A stretch of 64,000 nucleotides of DNA, taken from Gammaproteobacteria bacterium (GTDB taxonomy: Bacteria; Pseudomonadota; Gammaproteobacteria; Ga0077536). Under the pieces are notes generated by a model that was not told the origin of the DNA, searched no databases, and saw only the letters and a list, made by a program, of their open reading frames with translations. Made by a program: the position numbers and the translations under genes. Location of the stretch: NCBI GenBank assembly GCA_021773835.1, contig JAJFJQ010000057.1:186001-250000 (forward strand). Reading direction: 5' to 3'. Of this stretch, positions 18,693-29,571 are shown one piece after another (position 1 is the stretch's first letter; each line of letters opens with the position of its first letter).

Positions 18693-19466
18693 TCAACCGC
18701 CCCCATCTAGTGCGGCGTCACCAGCTGCACGCATCTCAGCACGAAACTCTTGCAACAATTCTCGGTCATTTTGACTCAAATCAGCATTCTCAAGGAGATC
18801 GGGCCGCTTTAACCAAGTCCTCCCTAAACTTTGCTTTCGCCGCCAGCGCTGAATTTCGGCATGATTCCCGCTGAGCAGAACCTGTGGCACGTACTGACCA
18901 TCCACACACTCCGGCCTAGTATATTGAGCATGCTCTAGTAGTCCCGCCGAGAACGAATCTGCGGACGCCGACAAATCACTTCCAAGCGATCCCGGCAGCA
19001 GTCGGACTACCGCGTCAATTATCGCCATCGCGGCTACTTCACCACCGCTCAAGACAAAATCGCCGAGTGACAATTCCATGTCTACATCATCCTCGATCAC
19101 CCGCTCATCAATACCTTCGTAACGCCCGCAAACCAAGACCAGATGCTCGATAGATGTTAGCTCGCTAATTTTATCTTGGTCGACCGGGCGGCCTTGTGGG
19201 GTTAAGTACACGACCGTCGACCTATTTGCCGACAACTTGCGTGCAGCCCGAATGGCGCTGCGTAGCGGCGACACCATCATCACCATACCGGGACCGCCAC
19301 CATAGGGGGCGTCATCAATTTTGCCTTTGCCGTCGACGCTGAACGACCGTAGGTCGATCGTATTAAGTACAACATGCCCGCTATCCTGGGCTCGTCGAAC
19401 AATCCCCGTGATCCCAAAAGCGTCGATGAGTTCGGGAAAGATGGTAACGACAGTGAAAACGTTCAC
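18693..19466 (-). CDS. trmD: tRNA (guanine37-N1)-methyltransferase
   Basis: TrmD methylates G37 next to the anticodon and so prevents +1 frameshifting. The 257-residue SPOUT enzyme shows the trefoil-knot segments VYLTPQGRP and [14 protein letters not shown] and the characteristic [12 protein letters not shown]. The start is 4 bases after the rimM stop, so coupling is likely. Confidence 0.97.
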   Translation of the reverse strand: MNVFTVVTIFPELIDAFGITGIVRRAQDSGHVVLNTIDLRSFSVDGKGKIDDAPYGGGPGMVMMVSPLRSAIRAARKLSANRSTVVYLTPQGRPVDQDKISELTSIEHLVLVCGRYEGIDERVIEDDVDMELSLGDFVLSGGEVAAMAIIDAVVRLLPGSLGSDLSASADSFSAGLLEHAQYTRPECVDGQYVPQVLLSGNHAEIQRWRRKQSLGRTWLKRPDLLENADLSQNDRELLQEFRAEMRAAGDAALDGGG

Positions 19467-19470
19467 AACA

Positions 19471-19980
19471 TCAATCGTCCGGATGCCAGTCGACGGTCAT
19501 CTGACCGTGCTTGAGATCGACGTCGATGACGTGGATATCCCGCACATACGGAATTAGCCGCTCCTTGTCGCCGTCGACTACGAGCACATCGTTGGCGCCG
19601 GTGGCAAGCAGTCGAGACACTTTTCCAAAGCTTATCCCCTCAAGGTTGACCACCTCGATGCCGACCAAGTCGACCCAATAGAACTCGCCGGTCGCGTTTT
19701 CCGGCAGCGCATCACGGTCTACTGCGATCTCATTGCCAATGTAGGCAGCAGCCGCATCCCGATCATCAACACCCTCAAGTGATACAACCAAACTACCGCC
19801 CTGTTGGCGATGCTCATTGACAGGGAAAGACCGCCATTGCTTGCTGATCGACAGCTGCCACTCGGGATATATCAGGATATTTTCGCGCGGACGCGTATAG
19901 GAATAAATTTTGAGCCAGCCCCGCGTTCCGAACACGCCACTGACACGTCCAAGCACTATACGATTGGCGTCATGCGACAT
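19471..19980 (-). CDS. rimM: Ribosome maturation factor RimM
   Basis: RimM binds S19 and helps mature the head of the 30S subunit. The 169-residue protein has the N-terminal beta-barrel (VLGRVSGVFGTRGWLKIYSYT) and the C-terminal PRC barrel (FYWVDLVGIEVVN to IPYVRDIHVIDVD). It lies between rpsP and trmD as usual. Confidence 0.96.
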   Translation of the reverse strand: MSHDANRIVLGRVSGVFGTRGWLKIYSYTRPRENILIYPEWQLSISKQWRSFPVNEHRQQGGSLVVSLEGVDDRDAAAAYIGNEIAVDRDALPENATGEFYWVDLVGIEVVNLEGISFGKVSRLLATGANDVLVVDGDKERLIPYVRDIHVIDVDLKHGQMTVDWHPDD

Positions 19981-20068
19981 CGTGGGATGGTCTGAGCATG
20001 GTCGGTCGTCGACCAGGCGCGCCCGCGAGACTCAAACGCGGGCGGCTAAGTCCTAAAGTTGCGATAAC

Positions 20069-20332
20069 TTAAGCAGCAGTTGCGGGCACCGTGGTCGCGA
20101 ACTGCTTGACCAGTTTCTTGATCCGCAACGACGGTTGCGCCCCGACGGAGAGCCAATACGCGTAACGCGCATCATCTAAGCGAAAGCTCTCCTCGTGATC
20201 GACCGCGATGGGATTAAAGAAGCCCAAACGCTCGATATGGTTTCCGTCACGTTTGTCGCGGCTGTCCGCGACGACGATATGATAGAACGGACGTGCTTTG
20301 GCCCCGCCGCGTGCGAGTCTTATAGTTACCAT
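20069..20332 (-). CDS. rpsP: 30S ribosomal protein S16
   Basis: The 87-residue protein begins [20 protein letters not shown] and has the typical FFNPIA segment. It is the first gene of the rpsP operon, 88 bases before rimM. In many gammaproteobacteria ffh lies just upstream; here the divergent fthC region lies upstream instead. Confidence 0.97.
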   Translation of the reverse strand: MVTIRLARGGAKARPFYHIVVADSRDKRDGNHIERLGFFNPIAVDHEESFRLDDARYAYWLSVGAQPSLRIKKLVKQFATTVPATAA

Positions 20333-20612
20333 TGAATAGATTTACTCCGGAAATTGATGGCCGCTAAAATCTGCCGGCTCGAAGGGCGCGTATTGTAAGG
20401 TAATCAATGACTGGAGTTAAGTGCCACGCACAATCGTATGCACCAAGCGACGACAGCGCGCGTTGTCCGTCCGGTTATTTCGATGACAACATTGTTGTTG
20501 CGCGCCGGATGCCGCATCGCCGGACACGGCGTAATACCGCTGTAAACTGACGCCCGATACCAGTCCGAGCCATACAAGACCGCATTTCCATGGTTGAGAT
20601 CGAGATCCAATT
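20333..20612. other. Divergent intergenic region with a rod-like fold, candidate structured RNA
   Basis: This 280-base region separates rpsP from fthC and should hold promoters in both directions. On the + strand, nested complementary segments can close a long rod. GACTGG (20409-20414) pairs with CCAGTC (20560-20565). TGTCCG (20464-20469) pairs with CGGACA (20521-20526), and TCCGG (20470-20474) with CCGGA (20505-20509). ACAAC/GTTGT forms an apical hairpin (20486-20498). The place and size (about 157 bases, 47 before fthC) are those of 6S RNA in relatives, but I see no clear sequence match. Confidence 0.25.
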
Positions 20613-21185
20613 ATGAGTCCAGTTATCGATAAAGCAGCACTACGTCGGACCCTACTGGCGCATCGAGAGGCGTACCGACATGTCAATAATAACGTTATAA
20701 ATCAATCGATTAAAGAGAATGTCCTGCAAATAGCTAATGTTGAAAAGGCCGCCGTTGCTTTCGTGTACGTGTCGCTAGCCGGTGAGGTCGAAACGCATGG
20801 TTTGATCGATCGCCTTACTGCAATGGGGATCACGGTCTTGGTGCCTCGTCTCATCGATAAAGCACGGATGCAGGCCATGGAATTTCCTGGATGGGATGTA
20901 ATGGAACCGGGCCCGATGGGCATATTAGCGCCGCCGGCGGGACCTAGTTGGAAACATGGTATCGACGTCGCGATCATTCCTGGATTAGGTTTCTCCTTAG
21001 CCGGAGACAGACTTGGATTTGGCGCTGGCTTCTACGATCGGTGGCTTAGTCTCCACGATGAATCGCTAAAGGTTGGATTGGGGTATGACTATCAAATCGT
21101 ACCGGAGATACCAGTTGCGGCACATGATGTGAAGATGGATCTGATCGTGACGGAAAGCCGCCTAGTCTGGATCGATACCGCGTGA
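20613..21185 (+). CDS. fthC: 5-formyltetrahydrofolate cyclo-ligase
   Basis: The enzyme turns 5-formyl-THF into 5,10-methenyl-THF using ATP. The 190-residue protein has a basic N-terminal region (KAALRRTLLAHRE) that helps bind ATP. It also has YVSLAGEVETHG, GILAP and the signature IPGLGFSLAGDRLGFGAGFYDR. In gammaproteobacteria this gene (ygfA) often lies directly downstream of the 6S RNA gene. Confidence 0.93.
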   Translation: MSPVIDKAALRRTLLAHREAYRHVNNNVINQSIKENVLQIANVEKAAVAFVYVSLAGEVETHGLIDRLTAMGITVLVPRLIDKARMQAMEFPGWDVMEPGPMGILAPPAGPSWKHGIDVAIIPGLGFSLAGDRLGFGAGFYDRWLSLHDESLKVGLGYDYQIVPEIPVAAHDVKMDLIVTESRLVWIDTA

Positions 21186-21327
21186 GGGGGCTTAGCGGTA
21201 AGGACCGTAGCACTCGTTAGATTTAATATTTTTAATTAAATGTATTCTATAACTTGTTATTAGTTAACTATTTTTAATTGGCAATTAAAGTGCTTCTTTA
21301 ACTACCCTTAGAACCCAACTCGTAAGG
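21186..21327. other. AT-rich convergent intergenic island with palindromes
   Basis: Between the ends of fthC and pnp lies a stretch (about 21215-21300) far more AT-rich than its surroundings. It contains the perfect palindrome TAGTTAACTA (21261-21270) and the inverted repeat TTAATTG-G-CAATTAA (21274-21288). No gene or classical GC-rich terminator is visible. It may serve as a bidirectional transcript end, a protein-binding site, or have no function. Confidence 0.5.
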
Positions 21328-23415
21328 CTACTCGCCATCCACGGCTTTCATACTTAAGCGCACTCGACCTTGCTTATCAACTTCGAGAACCTTGACCTTG
21401 ACGGTATCGCCCTCCGACAGTTTGTCACTGACATTCTCAACCCGCTCATGAGAAATTTGGGATATATGCACCAAACCGTCTTTGCCGGGGAGAATATTCA
21501 CAAACGCGCCGAAGTCCATCAATTTCTGCACGCGACCTTCGTATATCGCGCCTACTTCAACATCTGCCGTGATCGCCTCAACCCGACGCAGCGCTTCTTT
21601 GCCAGCGGCGCTATCGACCGAGGCAATCTTCACCGTTCCATCGTCGGTAATATCGATTGTAGTGCCGGTTTCCTCTGTGATCTGTCGGATTGTTGCGCCA
21701 CCCTTACCAATAACGTCCCGAATTTTTTCAGGATCTATTTTTATCGCAATGATACGGGGCGCATGCTCCGACATTTCTTCACGATGCGTACTCAGCACGA
21801 CGTTCATCTCGCCGAGAATGTGGATCCTGCCGGCTTGGGCCTGAGTGAGCGCAGCTTCCATAATTTCCTTAGTAATGCCGTCAATCTTGATATCCATCTG
21901 CAGCGCAGTGACGCCGTTGGCGGTGCCTGCGACCTTGAAATCCATATCGCCGAGATGATCCTCGTCGCCCATAATGTCCGACAGGACGACAAATTCATCA
22001 CCTTGCTTGATCAAGCCCATCGCGATTCCGGCGACCGGCGCTACAATTGGCACACCCGCATCCATCAACGATAGGCTGGTGCCGCATACCGAAGCCATCG
22101 AACTCGATCCGTTGGATTCCGTAATTTCGGAGACGACCCGGAGCACGTACGGGAATTCGTCCATATCGGGCATGACGGCCTGAATACCGCGTTTGGCCAA
22201 CCGACCGTGTCCGATCTCACGACGCTTTGGTGATCCCACTCGTCCGGTCTCTCCCACGCAATAAGGTGGAAAATTGTAATGCAGCATAAACGGATCGCGG
22301 CGCTCGCCTTCGATGGCGTCAATAACCTGCGAATCCCGACCAGTACCTAGGGTTGTGACAACAATGGCTTGCGTCTCGCCGCGCGTGAACAAGGCCGACC
22401 CATGTGTTCGAGGTAAGACACCAACTTCAACCGAAATGTCACGGATATCGCTTGGACCGCGGCCGTCGATGCGGGCATTACCCGCTACTATGGAACCGCG
22501 CACGATGTCGTGCTCTAGATTTTCGATCGCATCACCGATATCGGCCGCGGTCCATTCGACCGCGTCGTCGGCCGTCAATGCCGTTATGGCTTGTTCTCGA
22601 ATCTTCGAAAGTGCGTCACGTCGCTGGAGCTTATCAACAATGCCATACGCGTCGGAAATGGCCGCGCTGCATTGTCCGGCAACGGCCTCGGCTAATCCGG
22701 CTATCGGTGGTGGCGGTTCCCAGTTCCATGGTTCGGCCCCGGCTTGTGATACCAAGTCATTTACCGCCGCAATTACTGCTTGTAGCTGTTCGTGGCCGTA
22801 CATGACCGCACCCAACATCACCGCTTCAGATAATTGGTTCGCCTCCGACTCGACCATCAACACGGAACTAGCCGTTCCGGCGACGACGAGGTTTAGTGCA
22901 GACTCGTCCAGTTCCGCGAAACTCGGGTTGAGCACATATTGCTCTCCAACATAACCGACTCTGGCGGCACCGATAGGACCCTTAAACGGCATACCGGTGA
23001 TACTCATAGCCGCCGATGAGGCGATTAGGGCGACGATATCCGGGTCAACGGTAGGGTCTAGCGACATCACCGTGCAGACAATTTGAACGTCCTTACGGAA
23101 ACCTTTTGGAAATAGCGGTCGAATCGGGCGATCTATCAAACGACAGGTCAGCGTTTCCTTTTCGCTCGGCCGCCCTTCGCGCTTGAAAAAGCCGCCGGGG
23201 ATCTTACCTGCCGCATAAGTACGTTCTTGGTAGTCAACCGTGAGCGGAAAGAAATAGGGGTTGTCGTTCGCATTTCGGTTACCGACGACGTTGGCCATGA
23301 CCACGGTATCGCCCATGCTCGCAATGACGGATCCCGAAGCCTGCTTCGCGACCTTTGCGGTCTCTAAATTGACCGTATGATTCCCATACTGAAACGAAAT
23401 TGTGATCGGCGCCAT
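21328..23415 (-). CDS. pnp: Polyribonucleotide nucleotidyltransferase (PNPase)
   Basis: PNPase degrades RNA 3' to 5' using phosphate and is part of the degradosome. The 695-residue protein has two RNase PH domains and a helical linker between them. A KH domain follows ([18 protein letters not shown], about 560-580), then an S1 domain ([18 protein letters not shown], about 620-690). It lacks a long C-terminal extension. It follows rpsO with a terminator/processing hairpin between them, the arrangement known from Escherichia coli, where RNase III cleavage there controls pnp. Confidence 0.97.
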   Translation of the reverse strand: MAPITISFQYGNHTVNLETAKVAKQASGSVIASMGDTVVMANVVGNRNANDNPYFFPLTVDYQERTYAAGKIPGGFFKREGRPSEKETLTCRLIDRPIRPLFPKGFRKDVQIVCTVMSLDPTVDPDIVALIASSAAMSITGMPFKGPIGAARVGYVGEQYVLNPSFAELDESALNLVVAGTASSVLMVESEANQLSEAVMLGAVMYGHEQLQAVIAAVNDLVSQAGAEPWNWEPPPPIAGLAEAVAGQCSAAISDAYGIVDKLQRRDALSKIREQAITALTADDAVEWTAADIGDAIENLEHDIVRGSIVAGNARIDGRGPSDIRDISVEVGVLPRTHGSALFTRGETQAIVVTTLGTGRDSQVIDAIEGERRDPFMLHYNFPPYCVGETGRVGSPKRREIGHGRLAKRGIQAVMPDMDEFPYVLRVVSEITESNGSSSMASVCGTSLSLMDAGVPIVAPVAGIAMGLIKQGDEFVVLSDIMGDEDHLGDMDFKVAGTANGVTALQMDIKIDGITKEIMEAALTQAQAGRIHILGEMNVVLSTHREEMSEHAPRIIAIKIDPEKIRDVIGKGGATIRQITEETGTTIDITDDGTVKIASVDSAAGKEALRRVEAITADVEVGAIYEGRVQKLMDFGAFVNILPGKDGLVHISQISHERVENVSDKLSEGDTVKVKVLEVDKQGRVRLSMKAVDGE

Positions 23416-23442
23416 AGCTTATTTTCTAATCGATAAATAGAT

Positions 23443-23482
23443 AAAAAAAAACCGGGTGCCGAAATTATTTTCGTGCCCCGGT
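23443..23482 (-). terminator. rpsO-pnp intergenic hairpin with U tract
   Basis: Reading leftward, ACCGGG pairs with CCCGGT and CGAAA with TTTCG, separated by a 3x3 internal loop, and a run of at least eight T follows. It would end most rpsO transcripts, and read-through supplies pnp. By analogy it may also be an RNase III site. Confidence 0.8.
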
Positions 23483-23504
23483 ACTGTTTCGGTAGTAGTC
23501 GAAC

Positions 23505-23774
23505 TTACTTCCTAAGTCCCAAACGAGAGATCAGCGTGCGGTATCGTTCGATGTCGTTGGCTTTGAGGTAATCGAGCATTTTGCGGCGGCGATTAACCAT
23601 CCTCAGCAGCCCTTGGCGGGAGTGATTATCGTGCTTATGAGTTTTGAAATGGTCAGACAAATCGTTGATTCGAGCTGACAACAGCGCAACTTGTACCTCC
23701 GGGGAACCGGTGTCCGTTCCACTCGTTTGGTAGTCGGTAATAACTGCGCTTTTCTGTACGTTCGTTAAAGCCAT
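23505..23774 (-). CDS. rpsO: 30S ribosomal protein S15
   Basis: The 89-residue protein has the typical [16 protein letters not shown] and [12 protein letters not shown] segments that contact 16S rRNA helix 22. S15 represses its own translation in Escherichia coli. It lies between truB and pnp. Confidence 0.98.
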   Translation of the reverse strand: MALTNVQKSAVITDYQTSGTDTGSPEVQVALLSARINDLSDHFKTHKHDNHSRQGLLRMVNRRRKMLDYLKANDIERYRTLISRLGLRK

Positions 23775-23898
23775 GCAATGACTCTCCTAAATTCCACGCT
23801 TGCCCTGCTTCAAAGCCCGCGTATTCTAACCGCGAGTACCGCCTCTAACAAGGAATTTCGGTGGTAAATCATGATTTTGCGAAACCAACCGATGTGCT

Positions 23899-24825
23899 TC
23901 AACGCATCAATCGCCGCGGTGCGATGCGCCCATCATCCAAAATGGCGCCGACGCCGATAAACTGACGCTCGTCTCGGTAGAGCCGAACCAAGCCACTACT
24001 GGGGGCGTTCGCCACCCGTACGGCTTGACCCTGCTTAACGTTTAACGCGGATTCATCTGTCAAATGGATATCCGGTAGGTTAACCAGCGCGGTGTCGGTT
24101 GCGAGTAGAAGGCCCTGTAGTTTTTGCTCCCGGTCCGGTCTATCGGAAATCTCGGTCAGATCGTCCAAGGAAATGGCGCCGTCAATTGTATACGGCCCCG
24201 CCTGAAGCCGACGTAATGAACTCACGTAGGCACCGCACTTCAGAACCTCACCGATATCCTCCGCCAGCGTTCGAATATAGGTCCCTTTACTGCAGCTAAC
24301 GTCAACCGTAAGCAAATCCCCCACAATGTTTGTTGCTTCAAGTTGATAAATCGTCACCGTACGGGGTTTGCGCTCCACGTCGATACCTTTGCGAGCAAGC
24401 TTGTATAACGGCTGCCCATCCCGTTTCAACGCGGAAAACATCGGTGGGACCTGTTCAATAGCGCCGCGAAATTTATCTAAGGCACGCTCAATAGAGGCCG
24501 CATCAACTGCAACCGTCGATCCGCGCCTAACGACTTCACCTTCACTATCGCCGGTATTCGTCACCGCTCCAAGCTGAAATTCGGACACATAGCGCTTATC
24601 TGCGTCGAGCAAAAACGCGCAAACTTTGGTGGCCTCCCCGAAACAAATTGGCAACAGCCCGGTTGCGAGTACGTCCAGACTACCGGTATGTCCTGCTTTA
24701 CGCGCGCCGAAAATCCACTTAACGCGTTGCAAGGCACCGTTTGAACTGATGCCCTGCGGCTTGTCCAAGAGAAAGATCCCGTCGATGTCCCGCTTCGCAG
24801 GACGATTCAAAGGTTGATCAGTCAT
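23899..24825 (-). CDS. truB: tRNA pseudouridine-55 synthase
   Basis: TruB makes pseudouridine 55 in the T loop of tRNAs. The 308-residue protein has GIFLLDKPQGISSN at the N-terminus, the catalytic segment AGHTGSLDVLATGLLP (with the nucleophilic Asp) and SKGTYIRTLAEDIG. A C-terminal PUA-like part follows. Its start overlaps the end of rbfA by 8 bases. Confidence 0.96.
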   Translation of the reverse strand: MTDQPLNRPAKRDIDGIFLLDKPQGISSNGALQRVKWIFGARKAGHTGSLDVLATGLLPICFGEATKVCAFLLDADKRYVSEFQLGAVTNTGDSEGEVVRRGSTVAVDAASIERALDKFRGAIEQVPPMFSALKRDGQPLYKLARKGIDVERKPRTVTIYQLEATNIVGDLLTVDVSCSKGTYIRTLAEDIGEVLKCGAYVSSLRRLQAGPYTIDGAISLDDLTEISDRPDREQKLQGLLLATDTALVNLPDIHLTDESALNVKQGQAVRVANAPSSGLVRLYRDERQFIGVGAILDDGRIAPRRLMR

Positions 24826-25180
24826 CTCGATCTTCCGATCTCAAAGATTCAAGCATTCGACTGATCTCGTCCCCCTGTTCGATCGATTCATCAAGGACAA
24901 ACTCGATGGCCGGGATATTCCGTATCCGAACCTCCCTGCTTAGTGCATGGCGAAAACGGCCCACGTCGTTGTTTAATGCGGCGATAGCGCTCGTTTTATC
25001 CTCGCACCCGTAGACGCTAACGTATACTCGCGATCGCTTCATATCGGGGGAAACATCGGCATCCGTAACCGAGCCCATACCGACCTGATGCTCGCGCATC
25101 CAATCACTGACGAGCGGGGCCATCGCCCGCTTAACAGTTTCGGCAATGCGAACGCTTCTGCTAAATTCGCGCGGCATCAT
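24818..25180 (-). CDS. rbfA: 30S ribosome-binding factor RbfA
   Basis: RbfA is a KH-fold protein that matures the 5' end of 16S rRNA and helps cold adaptation. The 120-residue protein begins MMPREFSRSVRIAETVKR and has VSPDMKRSRVYVSVYG and IPAIEFVLDESIEQGD. It is separated from infB by 183 bases, wider than the other junctions in this operon, and overlaps truB. Confidence 0.95.
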   Translation of the reverse strand: MMPREFSRSVRIAETVKRAMAPLVSDWMREHQVGMGSVTDADVSPDMKRSRVYVSVYGCEDKTSAIAALNNDVGRFRHALSREVRIRNIPAIEFVLDESIEQGDEISRMLESLRSEDRDD

Positions 25181-25254
25181 GGACTCATGTCCGTTTGACC
25201 ATTACCTAAAATTCGCACGCGAGTTTTGACCCGAACGGTTTCGAAAAATGCAAA

Positions 25255-25294
25255 CGGGTGAGCGTTTTGCGGCGAGTAGATGTTCTCTCACCCG
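25255..25294 (-). terminator. Hairpin between infB and rbfA, possible attenuator
   Basis: CGGGTGAG (25255-25262) and CTCACCCG (25287-25294) form a perfect 8-bp inverted repeat with a 24-base loop. Reading leftward it is followed by TTTGCATTTTT. It could act as a partial terminator or processing site inside the nusA-pnp operon. The large loop makes it weak evidence. Confidence 0.35.
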
Positions 25295-25363
25295 CTAGCG
25301 ACGGCAATGCTGGTTGAATGCGCCTGGGATGTTCGAAGAGTTCGATACGACGAGAAATTCGCA

Positions 25364-27952
25364 CTACGCCGTGCGTGCTATTTCCACGCGTTCGAAGACT
25401 TCTATCTGATCACCGGGTTTCACATCGTTGTAATTCTTAACGCCGATGCCGCACTCGGTACCCGATTTAACTTCGCTTACGTCATCTTTAAAGCGCCGCA
25501 GAGACTCTAGCTCGCCTTCGTAAATGACCACGTTGTCGCGCAAGACACGGATTGGGCTACTACGTTTAACGACACCGCTTGAGACAATGGAGCCCGCGAT
25601 CGCGCCCATCTTCGAAGATCGAAATACATCCCGAACTTCAGCGACTCCGATAATGGTTTCACGAATTTCCGGCGCCAGTAAATTGGTAACCATCGCTCGA
25701 ACATCATCGATGACATCGTAGATAACGCTGTAATAACGCAATTCCAGACCTTCGTCTTCGATGATTTTTCTTGCGGACGCGTCGGCGCGCACATTAAAAC
25801 CGACCATCATGGCTTCGGAGGCCAGCGCGAGATTCGCATCAGATCCATTTATACCACCGACACCGCTAGCGACGATCTCAACGCGAACCTCGTCATGGGT
25901 CAATTTACTCAACGCATCGGTCAACGCTTCAGACGAACCTTGAACATCCGCTTTCAACATGATCCGCACGTATGAAAGCTCACCGTCTTTCATCTGCGAA
26001 AACATATTGTCGAGCTTCGACGCCTGCTGACGCGAAAGTTTTGTTTCGCGATCCCGGTCGCTGCGGAAATTTGAGATTTCCCGCGCTTTACGCTCGTCTT
26101 CGACGACCGCCGCTTCGTCGCCGGCGTTAGGCGTACCGGATAATCCTAATACCTCTACGGGGTCAGACGGCCCGGCTGTGTCGACTGGTTCGCCGCGGGC
26201 ATCCGTCATTGCCCTTACTCGGCCAAACTCCGTGCCGGCCAGAAGAATGTCGCTGCGATTCAGGCGTCCGCCTTGTACCAATACTGTAGCAACTGGACCG
26301 CGGCCCTTATCAAGTCGCGATTCGATAACGACGCCCTTCGCGGGACCGTCCAGCGGCGCTACTAACTCAAGGACCTCCGCTTGCAGTGAAATCGCTTCGA
26401 GCAGACTGTCAATCCCAAGTCCTGTCAAGGCTGAAACTGGAATGAACTGTGTATCGCCACCCCAGTCTTCCGGAATGACCTCATGGTTTGCCAACTCTTG
26501 CTTAATACGGTCGAGATCGGCGTCTTCCTTGTCCATTTTGTTGACCGCGACGATCATCGGCACCTCACCTGCCTTCGCATGCTGGATCGCTTCTTCGGTT
26601 TGCGGCATCACGCCGTCATCGGCGGCGACCACGAGAATAACGATGTCCGTAGCCTTGGCACCGCGCGATCGCATGGCGGTAAACGCTTCGTGACCTGGGG
26701 TGTCTAAAAATGTAATTGACCCATGATCCGTATCCACCCGGTAAGCACCAATGTGTTGTGTGATACCACCGGCTTCACCGGCTGCAACCTTGGCGTCGCG
26801 GATGTAATCCAATAGCGATGTTTTGCCGTGGTCAACGTGACCCATGATGGTCACAACGGGAGCGCGAGGAGCGACCTCGGCGTCCGTTTGAGTCGTCGTT
26901 TCTAGGAGATCTTCCTCGATCGCGTTTTCACGGATCAGCTTAGCTTTGTGGCCCATTTCCTCGACGACGACCATTGCCGTGTCTTGGTCCAACACCTGGT
27001 TAATCGTTGCCATGCTTCCCAAAGTCATCATTACTTTTATGACTTCAGCCGCCTTTACAGACATTCGTTGGGCGAGCTCCGCAACGGTCTGGTTGTCTGA
27101 AATGGCAACCTCGCGGATAACCGGCTCGGTTGGGCGTTCGAACCCATGCTTCGCGGTGGACGGCGCGACAACGCGGCGGGAACCCGGTTTTTTACGCCGA
27201 CGTCCCGATTTATCGCTGGCAACATGCAATTCCTTGCGACCATAACGGGTCGATTTCGGATCGCGCTTGTCACCACCCTTACCGCGACGTTGCTCTGTCG
27301 GTGCGGGAGGTTCCGACTGGACTTGTGCCACCAGGTCTTCTACCGCAACCTTGGGTTCAGGCGGTTTTTCGGGAGCAACATTTTCGCGCTGATTTAATGC
27401 CTCTAGTGCATCCGCTTCTGCCTTTGCCTTAGCTGCCTCGATGGCTGCAACGCGTGCCTCCTCCTCTGCAATTAAGGCCGCTTCGGCTGCATCTTTTTCC
27501 GCCTGGACCGCCGCCCGTGCCTCTTCTGCTTCGCGTTTGACGGCTTCTTCTTCAGCCCGCAGGCGATCACGCTCAGCGGTCTCTTTCTCGATCCGAGAGG
27601 CCTCTTCTTCCGCAACGACACTACGTTTTACGTACGTCCGTTTGCGTCGGAACTCAACACTTACAGTCTTTGATGGGCCGGCTTTCGGTCGCGAGCGCAT
27701 ACGAGTGCGCTCCGCAGGCACCTTCAGCTCGGTCACAGTCTTACGTTTCAGAGTCACTTTGGACGGTTCCGTACCCGTCTCATCCTTGCCATGGGCGCGG
27801 CGTAAATGCGTAAGAAGCTGCGATTTTTCCTCATCGGAAATGAGGTCGCCCGACTGCTTGTCCGACAAACCGGCCTCATCGAGTTGCGCGAGTAGCCGCT
27901 CGATGGTGACACCAACCACATCGGCAAACTGTTTAACCGTTACCTCAGCCAT
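25364..27952 (-). CDS. infB: Translation initiation factor IF-2
   Basis: IF-2 is the GTPase that delivers fMet-tRNA to the 30S subunit. The 862-residue protein has an N-terminal IF2-N domain ([13 protein letters not shown]), a long lysine/glutamate/alanine-rich coiled linker and a second IF2-N domain. The G domain has [24 protein letters not shown] and NKMDK, and the C-terminal domains II-IV are present. The ATG at 27952 overlaps the nusA stop by 8 bases and begins the expected MAEVTV; longer starts at 28000 and 27976 are unlikely. Confidence 0.97.
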   Translation of the reverse strand: MAEVTVKQFADVVGVTIERLLAQLDEAGLSDKQSGDLISDEEKSQLLTHLRRAHGKDETGTEPSKVTLKRKTVTELKVPAERTRMRSRPKAGPSKTVSVEFRRKRTYVKRSVVAEEEASRIEKETAERDRLRAEEEAVKREAEEARAAVQAEKDAAEAALIAEEEARVAAIEAAKAKAEADALEALNQRENVAPEKPPEPKVAVEDLVAQVQSEPPAPTEQRRGKGGDKRDPKSTRYGRKELHVASDKSGRRRKKPGSRRVVAPSTAKHGFERPTEPVIREVAISDNQTVAELAQRMSVKAAEVIKVMMTLGSMATINQVLDQDTAMVVVEEMGHKAKLIRENAIEEDLLETTTQTDAEVAPRAPVVTIMGHVDHGKTSLLDYIRDAKVAAGEAGGITQHIGAYRVDTDHGSITFLDTPGHEAFTAMRSRGAKATDIVILVVAADDGVMPQTEEAIQHAKAGEVPMIVAVNKMDKEDADLDRIKQELANHEVIPEDWGGDTQFIPVSALTGLGIDSLLEAISLQAEVLELVAPLDGPAKGVVIESRLDKGRGPVATVLVQGGRLNRSDILLAGTEFGRVRAMTDARGEPVDTAGPSDPVEVLGLSGTPNAGDEAAVVEDERKAREISNFRSDRDRETKLSRQQASKLDNMFSQMKDGELSYVRIMLKADVQGSSEALTDALSKLTHDEVRVEIVASGVGGINGSDANLALASEAMMVGFNVRADASARKIIEDEGLELRYYSVIYDVIDDVRAMVTNLLAPEIRETIIGVAEVRDVFRSSKMGAIAGSIVSSGVVKRSSPIRVLRDNVVIYEGELESLRRFKDDVSEVKSGTECGIGVKNYNDVKPGDQIEVFERVEIARTA

Positions 27953-29504
27953 CAGCGCCCTCCGAAGATTGTTCATCCGCCTCGGCAAACCAAGGAGCAC
28001 GTGCCGTCATGATGAGTTCGCCGGCTCGCTCGGGCTCGATTCCCTCAATTTCCAGGATGTCATCCACAGCTTGATCAGCGAGGTCTTCCATCGTGATGAT
28101 TCCGGCAGCGGCAAATTTATAGGCGAGGTCTTCATCCATGCCATCCATACCGAGCAAATCTTCTGCCGGACGCGCATCACCGAGGCGCTCTTCAGAGGCG
28201 ATAGCCCGCGTTAGCAGAAGGTCCTTCGCCCGTTGGCGCAGCTCACGAACTAACTGTTCATCAAATTCTTCGACGTCGAGCATTTCCTGCTCAGGAACAT
28301 AGGCGACTTCTTCAATCGTCGCGAAACCTTCTTGCACGAGGATCACTGCTATTTCCTCGTCAACGTCGAGCAATTCCATAAACACTTTCTGATTTTTTTG
28401 CGTTTCTTCTTCGCTCTTACTCTCAGCGTCCGATTCATTCATGACGTTGAGTTCCCAGCCGGTCAATTGACTGGCTAGGCGCACGTTCTGGCCATTGCGT
28501 CCGATAGCTTGAGATAGTTGTTCCTCAATTACGGCGACGTCCATGCTCCCGGCATCCTCGTCGACCAATATCGATACCACCTCTGCCGGCGACATGGCAT
28601 TAATAACAAACTGCGCGGGATTCTCGTCCCACAATATGATGTCCACTCGCTCACCGCCGAGTTCATTGGAGACCGCCTGTACGCGTGAGCCACGCATACC
28701 AACGCAAGCACCAACTGGATCGATTCTAGGATCTTCACTGCGTACTGCGATCTTCGCCCGCAATCCCGGATCTCGGGCGGCGCCCAAAATCTGGATCAGC
28801 CCTTCGCCTATCTCAGGAACTTCGAGTTTGAACAATTCGATCAATAGGTCTTTTGAAGTACGACTAACGAAGAGCTGCGGCCCTCGCTTTTCTGAGCGAA
28901 CGTCATACAGGTAGCCGCGAATACGATCGCCAGGCCGCACCAGCTCACGAGGGATCACGTGCTCTTTCAACACGACTGCTTCCGCGTTGCCGCCGAGGTC
29001 GACAAAAATATTACCGCGTTCAACCCGCTTGACCACGCCCATGACGAGTTCGCCGACACGGTCTTGGAAAGCCTCGACAACTTGTGCGCGCTCTGCTTCG
29101 CGCACCTTCTGCACAATAACCTGTTTGGCAATCTGTGCCGCGATCCGCCCAAAGTCCGCCGCTTCCAGCGGCTCTTCGACAAATTCACCGGCGAGAAATT
29201 CTGGATTAATCTCCAGCGCATCGGTTAACCAGATTTGCCGCTCTTTGTATTCCAACACGACATTGTTGAGATCTTCGACCTCTATCTCTTCGGCGAACGC
29301 AATTTTATCGACGATCTCCCAACGCCGAAACGCAGCGTAGTCTCCGGTCTCACGGTCGATAGCCACCCGGACATCAATTTCATCCGAATAGCGCTTCTTT
29401 GTCGCACTTGCCAGCGCTGCTTCCAGCGCTTCAAATATGATTTCTTTGCTGACGCTCTTCTCGTTTGAGACAACGTCAACTGTCGTGAGGATCTCTTTAT
29501 TCAT
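27945..29504 (-). CDS. nusA: Transcription termination/antitermination protein NusA
   Basis: NusA binds RNA polymerase and modulates pausing, termination and antitermination. The 519-residue protein has the N-terminal polymerase-binding domain ([16 protein letters not shown]), S1 ([15 protein letters not shown]) and two KH domains ([16 protein letters not shown]). Two acidic C-terminal repeats are present ([17 protein letters not shown] and [19 protein letters not shown]), as in gammaproteobacteria. It lies between rimP and infB. Confidence 0.97.
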   Translation of the reverse strand: MNKEILTTVDVVSNEKSVSKEIIFEALEAALASATKKRYSDEIDVRVAIDRETGDYAAFRRWEIVDKIAFAEEIEVEDLNNVVLEYKERQIWLTDALEINPEFLAGEFVEEPLEAADFGRIAAQIAKQVIVQKVREAERAQVVEAFQDRVGELVMGVVKRVERGNIFVDLGGNAEAVVLKEHVIPRELVRPGDRIRGYLYDVRSEKRGPQLFVSRTSKDLLIELFKLEVPEIGEGLIQILGAARDPGLRAKIAVRSEDPRIDPVGACVGMRGSRVQAVSNELGGERVDIILWDENPAQFVINAMSPAEVVSILVDEDAGSMDVAVIEEQLSQAIGRNGQNVRLASQLTGWELNVMNESDAESKSEEETQKNQKVFMELLDVDEEIAVILVQEGFATIEEVAYVPEQEMLDVEEFDEQLVRELRQRAKDLLLTRAIASEERLGDARPAEDLLGMDGMDEDLAYKFAAAGIITMEDLADQAVDDILEIEGIEPERAGELIMTARAPWFAEADEQSSEGADG

Positions 29505-29571
29505 TGTTTCGATTTATCTACCGAACCTCGCGTATTGGGTACACGCAATAATGCTCAAGCTATCGGTGCTG

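Noticed and set aside
21370-22954. Open plus-strand frames opposite pnp
   Set aside because: These are antisense shadows of a well conserved gene, without start sites or similarity.
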